Numbered from the stretch's first letter, positions 1 to 6,638 are shown. The stretch is 8,168 nucleotides of DNA from QNYZ01 sp964577615 (GCA_964577615.1 CAZNZW010000088.1:1-8168), one strand, 5' to 3'. Made by a program: numbers and translations. Notes: generated from the letters alone by a model not told the origin.

Positions 1-12
1 TTTGAATAATCG

Positions 13-41
13 TTGATGGCCGTTGGTATTTCTGCTATTTT
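13..41 (+). promoter_or_regulatory. Candidate sigma-70 promoter for the patatin/LysR-1 operon
   Basis: TTGATG at 13-18 and TATTTT at 36-41 are separated by exactly 17 bases, and a TG one base before the -10 box (33-34) gives an extended -10 element. Transcription would begin near base 48, leaving a short leader before the start codon at 72. Only 65 bases precede the gene in this window, so a promoter further upstream cannot be excluded. The match is by eye. Confidence 0.4.
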
Positions 42-71
42 CCCGGCGAATAAAAGAAACCGGGAATGACG

Positions 72-1145
72 ATGGCTGTATCAAATTTAACCGTTTATGC
101 TGGCTGCAGGGCGTTTGAACGGGTTCGCTCCGGTGGGCTTCTATCCGATGATGTGCAGATCATGGCCGGGGCCGCCGGCGGGCCGAAATGGCTGGTATTG
201 GGGCATCTGGACCGGACGGTTTTTTCGACCTGGTTTAAAGATCGGGAAAAACCGCTGTTTCTGGTGGGATCATCGTCGGGGGCCTGGCGGTTTGCCATGG
301 CGGCCCAGGCGGATCCGGTGGCGGCGGTGGACCGGTTTGAAAAAGCGTACATCCATCAGTACTATACGGACAATCCCACCCCGGCCGATATCGGGCGGGA
401 GGCGATTCGGATTTTAAATGATATCCTGCCCGAAACCGGACCTGATGAGATCCTGTCCCACCCTTTCCTGCGGTTGAATATGATGGCCGTGCGATGCCGG
501 GGGCCGGTCGCCAGCGAAAAAAAATGGGTCCAGACGATGGCAATGATCGGCGCCATCGGCCTGAATGCAATCCATCGCCGGGGACTTCGGTTCTTATTTG
601 ACCGGGTGCTGTTTTATGACCCGCGGGATATGCCGCCGCTGGGTTCCATGGAAGGGTTCACCACCCACCGGGTGCCGCTTTGCCGGGCGAATCTTCGCCA
701 GGCCATGATGGCTTCCGGCGCCATCCCGATTATCATGCCGGGGATTACCCGTATCCCCGGCGCGCCCGACGGCACGTATCGGGACGGCGGCGTGATTGAT
801 TACCACATGGATCTTCCCTATTCGCCACGGAATGGTATCGTGTTAATGCTGCATTATACCGACCGGATTATCTCCGGGTGGCTGGACAAGTCACTGCCCT
901 GGCGCCGGCCATCGGCGGAGAATATGGCGGATGTGCTGATGGTCGGCCCGTCGAAATCGTTTCTGTCGGACCTGCCGTATGGCAAAATTCCGGACCGGAA
1001 CGATTTCAAGCTTTTCCTGGGCCGGGATGCGGAAAGAGTCGCCTACTGGCAGACGGCAACCGATGCCGGGCGTCGTCTGGCCGATGAATTTATGGAAATT
1101 GTTGTATCCGGCCGCATCCGCACAATGGTTCAACCGATGCCCTGA
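72..1145 (+). CDS. Patatin-like serine acyl hydrolase
   Basis: Probable lipid acyl hydrolase of the patatin-like phospholipase family, which uses a Ser-Asp dyad to cleave acyl esters. The nucleophile elbow GSSSG is visible with Ser at about residue 68, preceded by a strand (PLFLV). The catalytic Asp lies in the DGG motif near residue 238. A glycine-rich GAAGGPKW stretch near residues 33-40 sits where the oxyanion hole is expected, and MASGAIPI is the usual patatin segment before the DGG. No signal peptide or membrane segment is evident, so it is probably cytoplasmic. I prefer the ATG at 72: GGGA at 62-65 lies 6 bases before it, while the ATG at 66 abuts that GGGA directly and would add only two residues. 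At 357 residues it is a plausible single-domain enzyme. The LysR-1 gene follows after 12 bases, suggesting co-transcription. The substrate is unknown. Confidence 0.85.
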   Translation: MAVSNLTVYAGCRAFERVRSGGLLSDDVQIMAGAAGGPKWLVLGHLDRTVFSTWFKDREKPLFLVGSSSGAWRFAMAAQADPVAAVDRFEKAYIHQYYTDNPTPADIGREAIRILNDILPETGPDEILSHPFLRLNMMAVRCRGPVASEKKWVQTMAMIGAIGLNAIHRRGLRFLFDRVLFYDPRDMPPLGSMEGFTTHRVPLCRANLRQAMMASGAIPIIMPGITRIPGAPDGTYRDGGVIDYHMDLPYSPRNGIVLMLHYTDRIISGWLDKSLPWRRPSAENMADVLMVGPSKSFLSDLPYGKIPDRNDFKLFLGRDAERVAYWQTATDAGRRLADEFMEIVVSGRIRTMVQPMP

Positions 1146-1157
1146 TATGGGAATAAT

Positions 1158-2069
1158 ATGAATCTCAATCAGCTCAAGATTTTTTACCTGGCCGCCAAAA
1201 GGGGCAATTTGAGCCGGGCCGCCCGGGAGCTCAATATCACCCAGCCGGCCGTCACCAAGGGTATCCAGCGGATTCAGGCGCATTATGACATCAAGCTGCT
1301 CAACCGGTTTGGAAAGAAGCTGGCGCTGACCGATGCCGGGCTGAGCCTCTACCAGATCGCCGAAAAAATTTTTGACCTTGAGGTACAGGCGGAAGACAGC
1401 ATCCGGGAATTCCAGCAGCTGGAAAAAGGACACATCCGTATCCATGCCGGAGACAGCTTCGGCGCGTACTATCTGCCGGAAATCGTGAATCCGATCAGTA
1501 AAAAACACCCGGCTGTTCGTATTTCGGTCAGCATCCTCCCCACCGAGATCATTGTCGAGAACGTGGCCAACCTGAAATGCGATCTCGGGTTCGCGTCCTA
1601 CCATGTGACCCATGAAAAAGTTGTTTGCCGGGAAATTCTTCAAGACCGGATGGTGTTTATTTCGGCGCCGACCCATCCGCTGGTCGGAAAGAAGCGGCTG
1701 ACGGTCATGGATTTATCCGGACAATCGGTCATCGTACATGAAAAGGGTTCGGTGCCTTCCCAGGCCATCGGTGAATTTATCCGGAACAACAAAATCGATA
1801 TCCGGATTCCCCTGGAGCTGTCCTCCAACCGGGCGATCATCGAAGCCGCAGGCGAAGGACTGGGCATCGCGCTGGTTTCCCGCTATGTGGCCAGGGAGGA
1901 GATTGCAGCCGGAAAAATTGCGGTGCTGCCGTTTCCCGGCCCCCAGCTGACACGAAAATTTTATCTGGTCCATCATAAAGACAAGTATATTTCCGGTGTG
2001 TTGCAGCGGTTGATCGATAGAGTGGACGCCTGGACGCAGATGTACGCCGGGGATCTTAAAACCCCGTGA
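1158..2069 (+). CDS. LysR-family transcriptional regulator (LysR-1)
   Basis: A full-length 303-residue LysR-type regulator. The N-terminal winged helix-turn-helix covers about residues 1-60, with the recognition region AARELNITQPAVTKGI at 21-36. A linker helix follows (about 60-88), then a periplasmic-binding-like effector domain from about 90 to 295. The start ATG has GGGA at 1149-1152 with a 5-base spacer. It lies 12 bases after the patatin stop and is probably in the same transcript, so it is not divergent from its target in the classical way. It is a paralogue of the minus-strand LysR-2: 45 of the first 61 residues are identical by my count and similarity continues to the C-terminus (for example FGAYYLPEI against FGAYFLPSI). 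Its TGA abuts the stop of the convergent ASCH gene. The effector and target genes cannot be read from sequence. Confidence 0.95.
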   Translation: MNLNQLKIFYLAAKRGNLSRAARELNITQPAVTKGIQRIQAHYDIKLLNRFGKKLALTDAGLSLYQIAEKIFDLEVQAEDSIREFQQLEKGHIRIHAGDSFGAYYLPEIVNPISKKHPAVRISVSILPTEIIVENVANLKCDLGFASYHVTHEKVVCREILQDRMVFISAPTHPLVGKKRLTVMDLSGQSVIVHEKGSVPSQAIGEFIRNNKIDIRIPLELSSNRAIIEAAGEGLGIALVSRYVAREEIAAGKIAVLPFPGPQLTRKFYLVHHKDKYISGVLQRLIDRVDAWTQMYAGDLKTP

Positions 2070-2077
2070 TCAGGGGG
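2058..2077 (-). terminator. Possible short terminator at the convergent gene junction
   Basis: Read on the minus strand, CCCC (2076-2073), a 7-base loop and GGGG (2065-2062) are followed directly by TTTT (2061-2058). The element includes both abutting stop codons. The stem is only four G:C pairs, so it is weak. It would serve the LysR-2/ASCH transcript. On the plus strand no T run follows, so it would not clearly stop LysR-1 transcripts. Confidence 0.3.
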
Positions 2078-2474
2078 CGTCCGGCGGCAGCGGGCATTCC
2101 CACACGCCCCGGTGTCCTTTAAACGGCCGTGGCGTTTCCAGCGGGCGGATAGCATCGATCTTCCAAGCATACCATCCCGGCGTGAATGTGCTGAACGCAT
2201 ATTCCGGATAGCAGGGGCAGGCGGCTGGCGTGATTCGTTCACAGGCAGCGAGGCGGCCGACGGCAATGATTTTTCCGCGGGGAAGGGCGGTAACCGCCAG
2301 GCCGGCGGCGCTTAGCAGAGCGCGGTAATACGGATCATCGACGATCGGTTCGGCTCTGGCGGCATGGATGGCCAGGGGACCCCGGTAACTGGTGGCATAA
2401 GGCCGGGTGTCGATGGTCTTGGCCCCGATGGCGACCAGGGATGCCCACGGCTGAGGTATGGTGATTGCCTTCAA
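2070..2474 (-). CDS. ASCH-domain protein
   Basis: A 134-residue protein consisting almost wholly of an ASCH domain, a PUA-like barrel proposed to bind RNA. Some family members are enzymes: E. coli YqfB hydrolyses N4-acetylcytidine. The diagnostic N-terminus is MKAITIPQPWASLVAIGAK, then the TIDTR segment carrying the K-x-x-(E/D)-x-R pattern, then YRGPLAIHAA. The GKIIAVGRL strand and a C-terminal GWYAWKI segment fit the rest of the barrel. I choose the TTG at 2474: it places the family's usual MKA start exactly, has GGAG at 2480-2483 with a 5-base spacer, and overlaps the LysR-2 stop as TTGA. An ATG at 2519 would add 15 unlike residues inside LysR-2. Close relatives of this compact form often occur in phages and other mobile DNA, but no mobile gene is visible here. 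Its function in this operon is unknown. Confidence 0.85.
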   Translation of the reverse strand: MKAITIPQPWASLVAIGAKTIDTRPYATSYRGPLAIHAARAEPIVDDPYYRALLSAAGLAVTALPRGKIIAVGRLAACERITPAACPCYPEYAFSTFTPGWYAWKIDAIRPLETPRPFKGHRGVWECPLPPDAP

Positions 2475-2483
2475 CCCGTCTCC
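2471..2483 (-). promoter_or_regulatory. Translational coupling site: GGAG plus TTGA stop/start overlap
   Basis: Within the end of LysR-2, GGAG (2483-2480) lies 5 bases before TTG (2474-2472). The TTG shares two bases with the LysR-2 stop TGA (2473-2471). This TTGA overlap is the TTG counterpart of the common ATGA coupling signal. It decides the ASCH start codon and suggests that ASCH translation depends on ribosomes finishing LysR-2. Confidence 0.7.
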
Positions 2484-3391
2484 GACGAAAGCCCGGGGGC
2501 CCGGCAGGCCGCCGCCCATTGATCCACGATATCAATAAGGGCTGCGACTGGCTTGATGAGCAGCTTGTTCCTGTGATGGATGAGATGAAATTTTCTGATC
2601 ATTGGCGGGCCGGATATTGGAAGGGCCGCCAGCCTTTTGGACTGGACTTCTTTGGCCACAACCCTTTTTGACATCATGGCAATGCCGGCTTTTCCCTCAA
2701 CGGCCCGCTTAATGGCTTCGTTATTGGAGAGGGTAATGGGCATGGACAGGGATATGCCGCTGTCGGCCATAAATGTCTTGATCATATCCTGAAGAATGGA
2801 CCCTTCCTCATGCATGATCATTGTTTCTCCTTCCAGATCCGTGGGCGCCAGTCTGATTTTACCGGTAAAAGGATGCCCCGGCGGAACAATAATGACCAGC
2901 TCGTCTTCCAGCACGTCGCGTATTATCAGCTTTTTGTTTTTAACTGGAGAAGAGATGAAACCCATATCGTTTTTGAAGTTGATCGTGTTTTCCACGACCT
3001 GCCGATTCGGCAGAATATCGACCGTCACATGAATATCCGGATGGGCCCTGTTAAACCGGTTGATAATGGATGGCAGGAAATAGGCGCCGAAGCTCTCGCT
3101 GGTATGAATGCACAGGCTCTTTAATGTCTCCTGTTGATATTCACTCAGACTGTCCTCGGCAAGCTTTTCAAGTTCGAATATTTTTTCCGATATTTTATAC
3201 AGCGTATTACCGGCATCGGTCAGGGCAAGTTTTTTTCCCATACGGTGTACCAGGGGGACGTTATAGTATTCCTGAATCCGCCGGATGCCCTTGGTGACGG
3301 CCGGCTGGGTGATATTGAGTTCCCGGGCCGCCTGGCTGACGCTTTTATTTTTTACGGCAAGATAAAAGAGCTTGAGCTGGTTGAGATTCAT
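2471..3391 (-). CDS. LysR-family transcriptional regulator (LysR-2), divergent from the dehydrogenase
   Basis: A 306-residue LysR-type regulator of full family length. The helix-turn-helix lies at about residues 18-39 and contains the same AARELNITQPAVTKGI sequence (21-36) as LysR-1; the effector-binding domain spans about 90-295. The gene is transcribed away from the 804-residue dehydrogenase across a 143-base gap, the usual layout for a LysR regulator and its target. That gap holds a perfect T-N11-A dyad 27 bases upstream of this start, which suggests both control of the dehydrogenase and autoregulation. Ribosome binding is weak (AGG at 3403-3401, 9 bases before ATG). The ASCH gene follows, overlapping its stop. 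The base composition looks more AT-rich than LysR-1, with AT runs around 3178-3200. The inducer is not deducible; a methylated amine linked to the dehydrogenase is a reasonable guess. Confidence 0.95.
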   Translation of the reverse strand: MNLNQLKLFYLAVKNKSVSQAARELNITQPAVTKGIRRIQEYYNVPLVHRMGKKLALTDAGNTLYKISEKIFELEKLAEDSLSEYQQETLKSLCIHTSESFGAYFLPSIINRFNRAHPDIHVTVDILPNRQVVENTINFKNDMGFISSPVKNKKLIIRDVLEDELVIIVPPGHPFTGKIRLAPTDLEGETMIMHEEGSILQDMIKTFMADSGISLSMPITLSNNEAIKRAVEGKAGIAMMSKRVVAKEVQSKRLAALPISGPPMIRKFHLIHHRNKLLIKPVAALIDIVDQWAAACRAPGLSSETG

Positions 3392-3417
3392 GTTGAATAA
3401 CCTGAGGCTATAAACAA

Positions 3418-3436
3418 TGACAATTTGTCAATTGAC
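3418..3436. promoter_or_regulatory. LysR-type operator: 13-bp T-N11-A dyad overlapping a 10-bp palindrome
   Basis: TGACAA-T-TTGTCA at 3418-3430 is a perfect 13-bp inverted repeat and fits the T-N11-A form bound by LysR-type regulators. It overlaps GTCAATTGAC at 3427-3436, a perfect 10-bp palindrome, so three half-sites of the TGAC/GTCA type stand in a row. The element lies between LysR-2 and the dehydrogenase. On the minus strand TTGACA (3431-3426) is embedded in it, so binding could also affect the LysR-2 promoter. LysR-2 is the likely binder; LysR-1, with the same recognition helix, is a second candidate. Confidence 0.7.
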
Positions 3437-3457
3437 TATGATGGTCACATCTATAAT
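3432..3457 (+). promoter_or_regulatory. Possible activator-dependent promoter of the dehydrogenase
   Basis: A perfect TATAAT at 3452-3457 is preceded by TTGACT at 3432-3437, but the spacer is 14 bases instead of about 17. The -35 box lies within the overlapping palindromes. A poor or badly spaced -35 fits a promoter needing its LysR regulator, but the element is read by eye and the start site is not known. If used, transcription would begin near 3464, giving a leader of about 70 bases. Confidence 0.35.
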
Positions 3458-3520
3458 TCTGATCACTGTTCGTACGCAAGTATTATTTGCCTTAACAGCG
3501 GGTATGCTAAAATTAATCTA

Positions 3521-3526
3521 AAGGAG
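3521..3526 (+). promoter_or_regulatory. Strong ribosome binding site of the dehydrogenase gene
   Basis: AAGGAG is the strongest Shine-Dalgarno match I noticed in the window. It stands 8 bases before ATG at 3535 and 5 bases before TTG at 3532. The ATG is preferred as the stronger codon with good spacing. The other genes here have only GGGA, GGAG or AGG, so this gene is probably translated more efficiently. Confidence 0.75.
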
Positions 3527-3534
3527 AACGGTTG

Positions 3535-5949
3535 ATGAAGGATCAGGCACAAGTGGTGATTATCGGTGGGGGAATTTTCGGCACCAGCGTGGCTTATCAT
3601 CTGGCCAGAAACGGATGCACGGACATTGTCCTCGTCGATAAAGGCGAGTTGACCAGCGGGACGACATTTCATTCCGTCGGGCTGGTGTCTCAGTTCAGGA
3701 CATCGCCGTCTCTGATGAAAATAATGAACTACACCATCGGGCTTTTCGACCAGCTCAAAAAAGAAGCCGGCGACACGCTGGGCTGGCATACTGTCGGCAG
3801 TCTGCGCCTGGCTTCCAGCAGAGACCGCCTCAAGTCGCTTCAGCGCGAAGTCAGCCGCGCCAAAGCCATTGGTATTGAGGCCGACCTTATCTCTGCGGCG
3901 GAAGCGGTTAAGATTGCTCCCTTTATGACCGATAAAAATCTGTACGGCGCCGTGTACGTGCCCGATGACGGCCATATCGATCCCAGCGCCATTACCTATG
4001 AACTGGCCCGGCAGGCCAAACGGCTGGGCGCCGAGATCTGTACAAAAGTCCGGGTAACCGGTATTGACGTGTCTCCGCGGGGTGAAGTCACCCGGGTGAT
4101 CACGGATCATGGGAATATCGAGACCGAATGTGTCGTCAATGCCGCGGGTGAATGGACGCCCCGCATCGGAGAGATGGTGGGCGTTCATATTCCCATGGTG
4201 CCCTTGATGCATCAATATCTGACCACTCGGCCGATTCCCGGCCACAAACTGCCCCGGAATACGCCGGTGGTGAGGGATCCTGATAAATTGTTTTACCTGC
4301 GGGAAGATGTGGGCGCGTTTCTCCTGGGCGGATTTGAAACCAACCCCAAGGCATGGTCGGTAACCGGAGTTCCCTGGGCGTTTAACCAGGAGCTGCTCTC
4401 TGCGGAATGGGATCTCTTTGAACCGATTATGGAAATGGCCATGGCGCGGGTGCCGCTGCTGGCGGAAGCTGAAACCGTCGCGCTGGTCAACGGTCCGGAT
4501 GCCTTCACGCCCGATGGCCACTATGCCCTGGGACCCGTCCCCGGACTTCGCGGATTTTACGTGGCCGCCGGGGGATCGATCAACGGAATCGCCGGTGCGG
4601 GCGGCGTGGGTAAACTGATTGCCGAATGGATACTGGAAGGGGAGCCTTCCATCGATACCCACGAAATGAACGTCCGGCGCTTTGGGCCGCATCTGAAGGA
4701 CCTGGATTATCTCACCGGACATTGCCGGGAAGTGTATCGATACTACTATCACCTCCATTATCCCAACGACGAAAACGAATGGGGCCGGCCGTTGCGGACC
4801 AGCCCGTTTTATCCCAGGCTCCAGGAACTGGGGGCGGTCTTTGGAGAGAAAAACGGATGGGAGCGGGTCAACTATTTGAACCCCACCGAAAAATGGCGGC
4901 GGGCCGGTGCGGATCAGGCGGCATGGGGCTGGGGCCGTCCCGCGTTCTTTGATGCCGTTAAAAAAGAAGTACGGGCGGCCCGGGAAAAGGTCGCGCTCCT
5001 CGATATGACTTCATTTGGAAAGATTGACGTCACCGGGGCCGGGGCGCTGCCGCTTTTGCAGAAGCTGGCTGCCGGTAATATCGATAAACCGGTGGGCCGC
5101 CTGACCTATACCCAGTTTCTCAACGAAAGCGGCGGGATCGAGAGCGACGTGACCATTGCCCGCATGGCGGCAGACCATTTTCGCGTCATTTCCGGCACAT
5201 CTTTTATCGCCAATGACTTTGGATGGATCCGGATGCACCTCCCGCAGGATGGATCGGTGGCGGTGACCGATGTGACCGGTGACTTTGGGTGCCTGTCCCT
5301 GTGCGGTCCAGGTGCCCGGCGTGTTTTACAGGCCGTCACGCCGGATGACGTGTCAGACGATGCGTTTCCCTATATGACCGGCCGCCATGTTGATATCAAA
5401 GGTGTCCGGGTATGGGCCCAGCGGATCAGCTACACCGGCGAGCTGGGATGGGAGCTTTATATCCCCTGGAATGACGGGTTGAACGTCTGGGACGCCATCA
5501 TGGAGACCGGCGGGGATCATGGCATCTGTCCCATCGGATACAAAGCCCTGGATGCGTTGCGGATAGAAAAGGGATTTCTCTACTGGAGTGGCGATATCAC
5601 GCCGGAAGACAATCCCCTGGAAGCCGGCCTCGGATTTTGCGTTAATTTTGAGAAAGGTGATTTCATCGGCCGGGATGCCCTGCTCTGGAAGAAATCCGAT
5701 GGACTGAAAACCCGGCTCTGCGCCATTACCCTGGATGCCGGCCATCGGCTGTTTGGCGGAGAATCGGTCTATAAAGAGGGTGCGCTGGTCGAGCGGATTC
5801 GATCATCCGCCTACGGCCACACCATTGGAAAGGATGTGGGGATGGTCTATCTGCCCCTGGCACTGGCCGTGCCGGGTACGAAACTTGAAGTATCGGTCAT
5901 GGGGAGAAAGGTCGAGGCGGTTGTTGCCGCAACACCGCTGGTCGGATAG
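3535..5949 (+). CDS. Dimethylglycine/sarcosine dehydrogenase-like FAD oxidoreductase with GcvT module
   Basis: An 804-residue two-module flavoenzyme, close to the size of dimethylglycine and sarcosine dehydrogenases. Residues about 6-365 form the FAD-dependent amine oxidoreductase module: dinucleotide-binding GGGIFG at 11-16, an acidic residue ending the second strand (Asp35), and SGTTFHS with His46 where this family attaches FAD covalently. A middle segment (about 370-425) matches the family linker domain. From about 483 to the end lies an aminomethyltransferase (GcvT)-like folate module with GGIESD (Asp538, at the position of the family's catalytic or folate-site Asp), SYTGELGWELYIP near 632-644 and the later NPLEAGLGF. 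The expected reaction is oxidative N-demethylation of a methylated amino acid, with formaldehyde captured as methylene-tetrahydrofolate and electrons passed to an electron-transfer flavoprotein or similar carrier. It has no signal peptide and is probably cytoplasmic. Exact substrate is unproven. It is divergent from LysR-2 and stands alone on its strand here. Confidence 0.9.
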   Translation: MKDQAQVVIIGGGIFGTSVAYHLARNGCTDIVLVDKGELTSGTTFHSVGLVSQFRTSPSLMKIMNYTIGLFDQLKKEAGDTLGWHTVGSLRLASSRDRLKSLQREVSRAKAIGIEADLISAAEAVKIAPFMTDKNLYGAVYVPDDGHIDPSAITYELARQAKRLGAEICTKVRVTGIDVSPRGEVTRVITDHGNIETECVVNAAGEWTPRIGEMVGVHIPMVPLMHQYLTTRPIPGHKLPRNTPVVRDPDKLFYLREDVGAFLLGGFETNPKAWSVTGVPWAFNQELLSAEWDLFEPIMEMAMARVPLLAEAETVALVNGPDAFTPDGHYALGPVPGLRGFYVAAGGSINGIAGAGGVGKLIAEWILEGEPSIDTHEMNVRRFGPHLKDLDYLTGHCREVYRYYYHLHYPNDENEWGRPLRTSPFYPRLQELGAVFGEKNGWERVNYLNPTEKWRRAGADQAAWGWGRPAFFDAVKKEVRAAREKVALLDMTSFGKIDVTGAGALPLLQKLAAGNIDKPVGRLTYTQFLNESGGIESDVTIARMAADHFRVISGTSFIANDFGWIRMHLPQDGSVAVTDVTGDFGCLSLCGPGARRVLQAVTPDDVSDDAFPYMTGRHVDIKGVRVWAQRISYTGELGWELYIPWNDGLNVWDAIMETGGDHGICPIGYKALDALRIEKGFLYWSGDITPEDNPLEAGLGFCVNFEKGDFIGRDALLWKKSDGLKTRLCAITLDAGHRLFGGESVYKEGALVERIRSSAYGHTIGKDVGMVYLPLALAVPGTKLEVSVMGRKVEAVVAATPLVG

Positions 5950-5981
5950 ATGGAAAAGTTGACCATGCCATGTCATTTTTG

Positions 5982-6007
5982 TGCCGGGGTCTGAAACGGT
6001 GCCGGCA
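5982..6007 (+). terminator. Weak hairpin after the dehydrogenase gene
   Basis: TGCCGG (5982-5987) and CCGGCA (6002-6007) can pair across a 14-base loop in the 89-base gap between the convergent dehydrogenase and unknown-protein genes. A T-rich but interrupted stretch follows on the plus strand (to about 6022). It is the only obvious hairpin in this junction, but the loop is large and the T run poor. Nothing else is seen in the gap. Confidence 0.2.
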
Positions 6008-6038
6008 TATCCGTTCTGTTTTGGTCCCGGCCGAAAAA

Positions 6039-6626
6039 CTACCGCTGGATCCGTATCCGTTTTCCGGGAAATGCCTCCGCGACCCGGCGGGCGGCCATTT
6101 TTTTGTCACAGGCGCCGAAGTCATCGCTGCTTCCAAAAATAACGGTATCATCGTTGCGGTCCAGCCGGATGGCCGCACCGCCAACGGGTTCGACGACAGC
6201 GGTTTCAAACCCCAGATCTCTGATCTCTTCTTCGGTGTTCCTCAAAATTTCGCGATGCCAGTCGTCGCCCGACCGCAGGCAGATCAACCCTTTGGCGGTT
6301 CCGGCTGAGATGGATAACAGCAGGATTTTTCCTTCATAGCGATCCGGCAGGTCGGTACGCGCAATGAGCTTTTCCGGATTAAGGCCGTGGGCTTTGAAGA
6401 TTTCCAGTGCTCTGGCCCGGCGCGCCAGACGGCGGGCATTGCGGATGTCGCCCGACCCTCGCTTTTTATCCACATGGCTTTTCAGGCGTCCGATTTGGTG
6501 GTCGATCTTTTGAGGGTCGGGAACCGTTTGATTTTGATCGAAAAAATTCTGTGCGGCTTCCAGCCGATGGGCTTCGAGGAGTCTGTTGATATCATCCAGC
6601 GTATTTTCTGGCATATCGGAATCCAA
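6039..6626 (-). CDS. Conserved-looking protein of unknown function, 195 residues
   Basis: I do not recognise this family. The N-terminal part (about 1-90) is highly charged and predicted helical, with a basic stretch around residues 45-70 rich in Lys and Arg (HVDKKRGSGDIRNARRLARR). The C-terminal part (about 95-195) reads as alternating strands and helices: KILLLSIS, TAKGLICLRSGDDWH, ETAVVEPVGGAAIRL and DTVIFGSSDDFGACDKK. That suggests an alpha/beta domain. It has no signal peptide, membrane segment or Cys pair. The start is TTG at 6626, because GGAG at 6636-6633 sits 6 bases upstream; the next ATG at 6614 has no ribosome site at useful distance. It begins 12 bases after the HAD gene's stop, so the two are probably one operon. 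The arrangement might mean a partner role, but no function can be assigned. Confidence 0.75.
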   Translation of the reverse strand: MDSDMPENTLDDINRLLEAHRLEAAQNFFDQNQTVPDPQKIDHQIGRLKSHVDKKRGSGDIRNARRLARRARALEIFKAHGLNPEKLIARTDLPDRYEGKILLLSISAGTAKGLICLRSGDDWHREILRNTEEEIRDLGFETAVVEPVGGAAIRLDRNDDTVIFGSSDDFGACDKKMAARRVAEAFPGKRIRIQR

Positions 6627-6632
6627 TGCTGT

Positions 6633-6636
6633 CTCC
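6633..6636 (-). promoter_or_regulatory. Ribosome binding site deciding a TTG start
   Basis: GGAG on the minus strand, 6 bases before TTG at 6626-6624, supports that start over the in-frame ATG at 6614-6612, which would have an 18-base gap from the same site. It lies just after the HAD stop codon. Confidence 0.6.
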
Positions 6637-6638
6637 GA

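Noticed and set aside
891..1676. 261-codon minus-strand frame across the patatin and LysR-1 genes
   Set aside because: It runs antisense to two well-supported genes, has no recognisable motif and has no convincing ribosome site.
2475..2519. ATG at 2519 as the ASCH start
   Set aside because: It would add 15 Gly/Pro-rich residues unlike the family and overlap LysR-2 by 49 bases, whereas the TTG at 2474 has a ribosome site and gives the family's MKA start.
2070..3391. ASCH gene and LysR-2 as a mobile island or toxin-antitoxin-like module
   Set aside because: I see no integrase, transposase, flanking repeats or tRNA site, and LysR-2 fits its divergent dehydrogenase; an ASCH gene alone is not enough.
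3486..3513. Second promoter, TTTGCC with extended -10 TGCTAAAAT, before the dehydrogenase
   Set aside because: Transcription would start near 3520, directly at the Shine-Dalgarno sequence at 3521, leaving no usable leader.
3532..3534. TTG as the dehydrogenase start
   Set aside because: It is directly followed by an in-frame ATG at 3535 with better spacing (8 bases) from AAGGAG; the TTG would add one residue only.
3463..4758. Long 431-codon open frame on the minus strand inside the dehydrogenase gene
   Set aside because: It lies opposite a gene with clear family motifs, its translation is rich in His, Gly, Arg and Pro with no recognisable domain, and it is the usual antisense shadow of a GC-rich gene.
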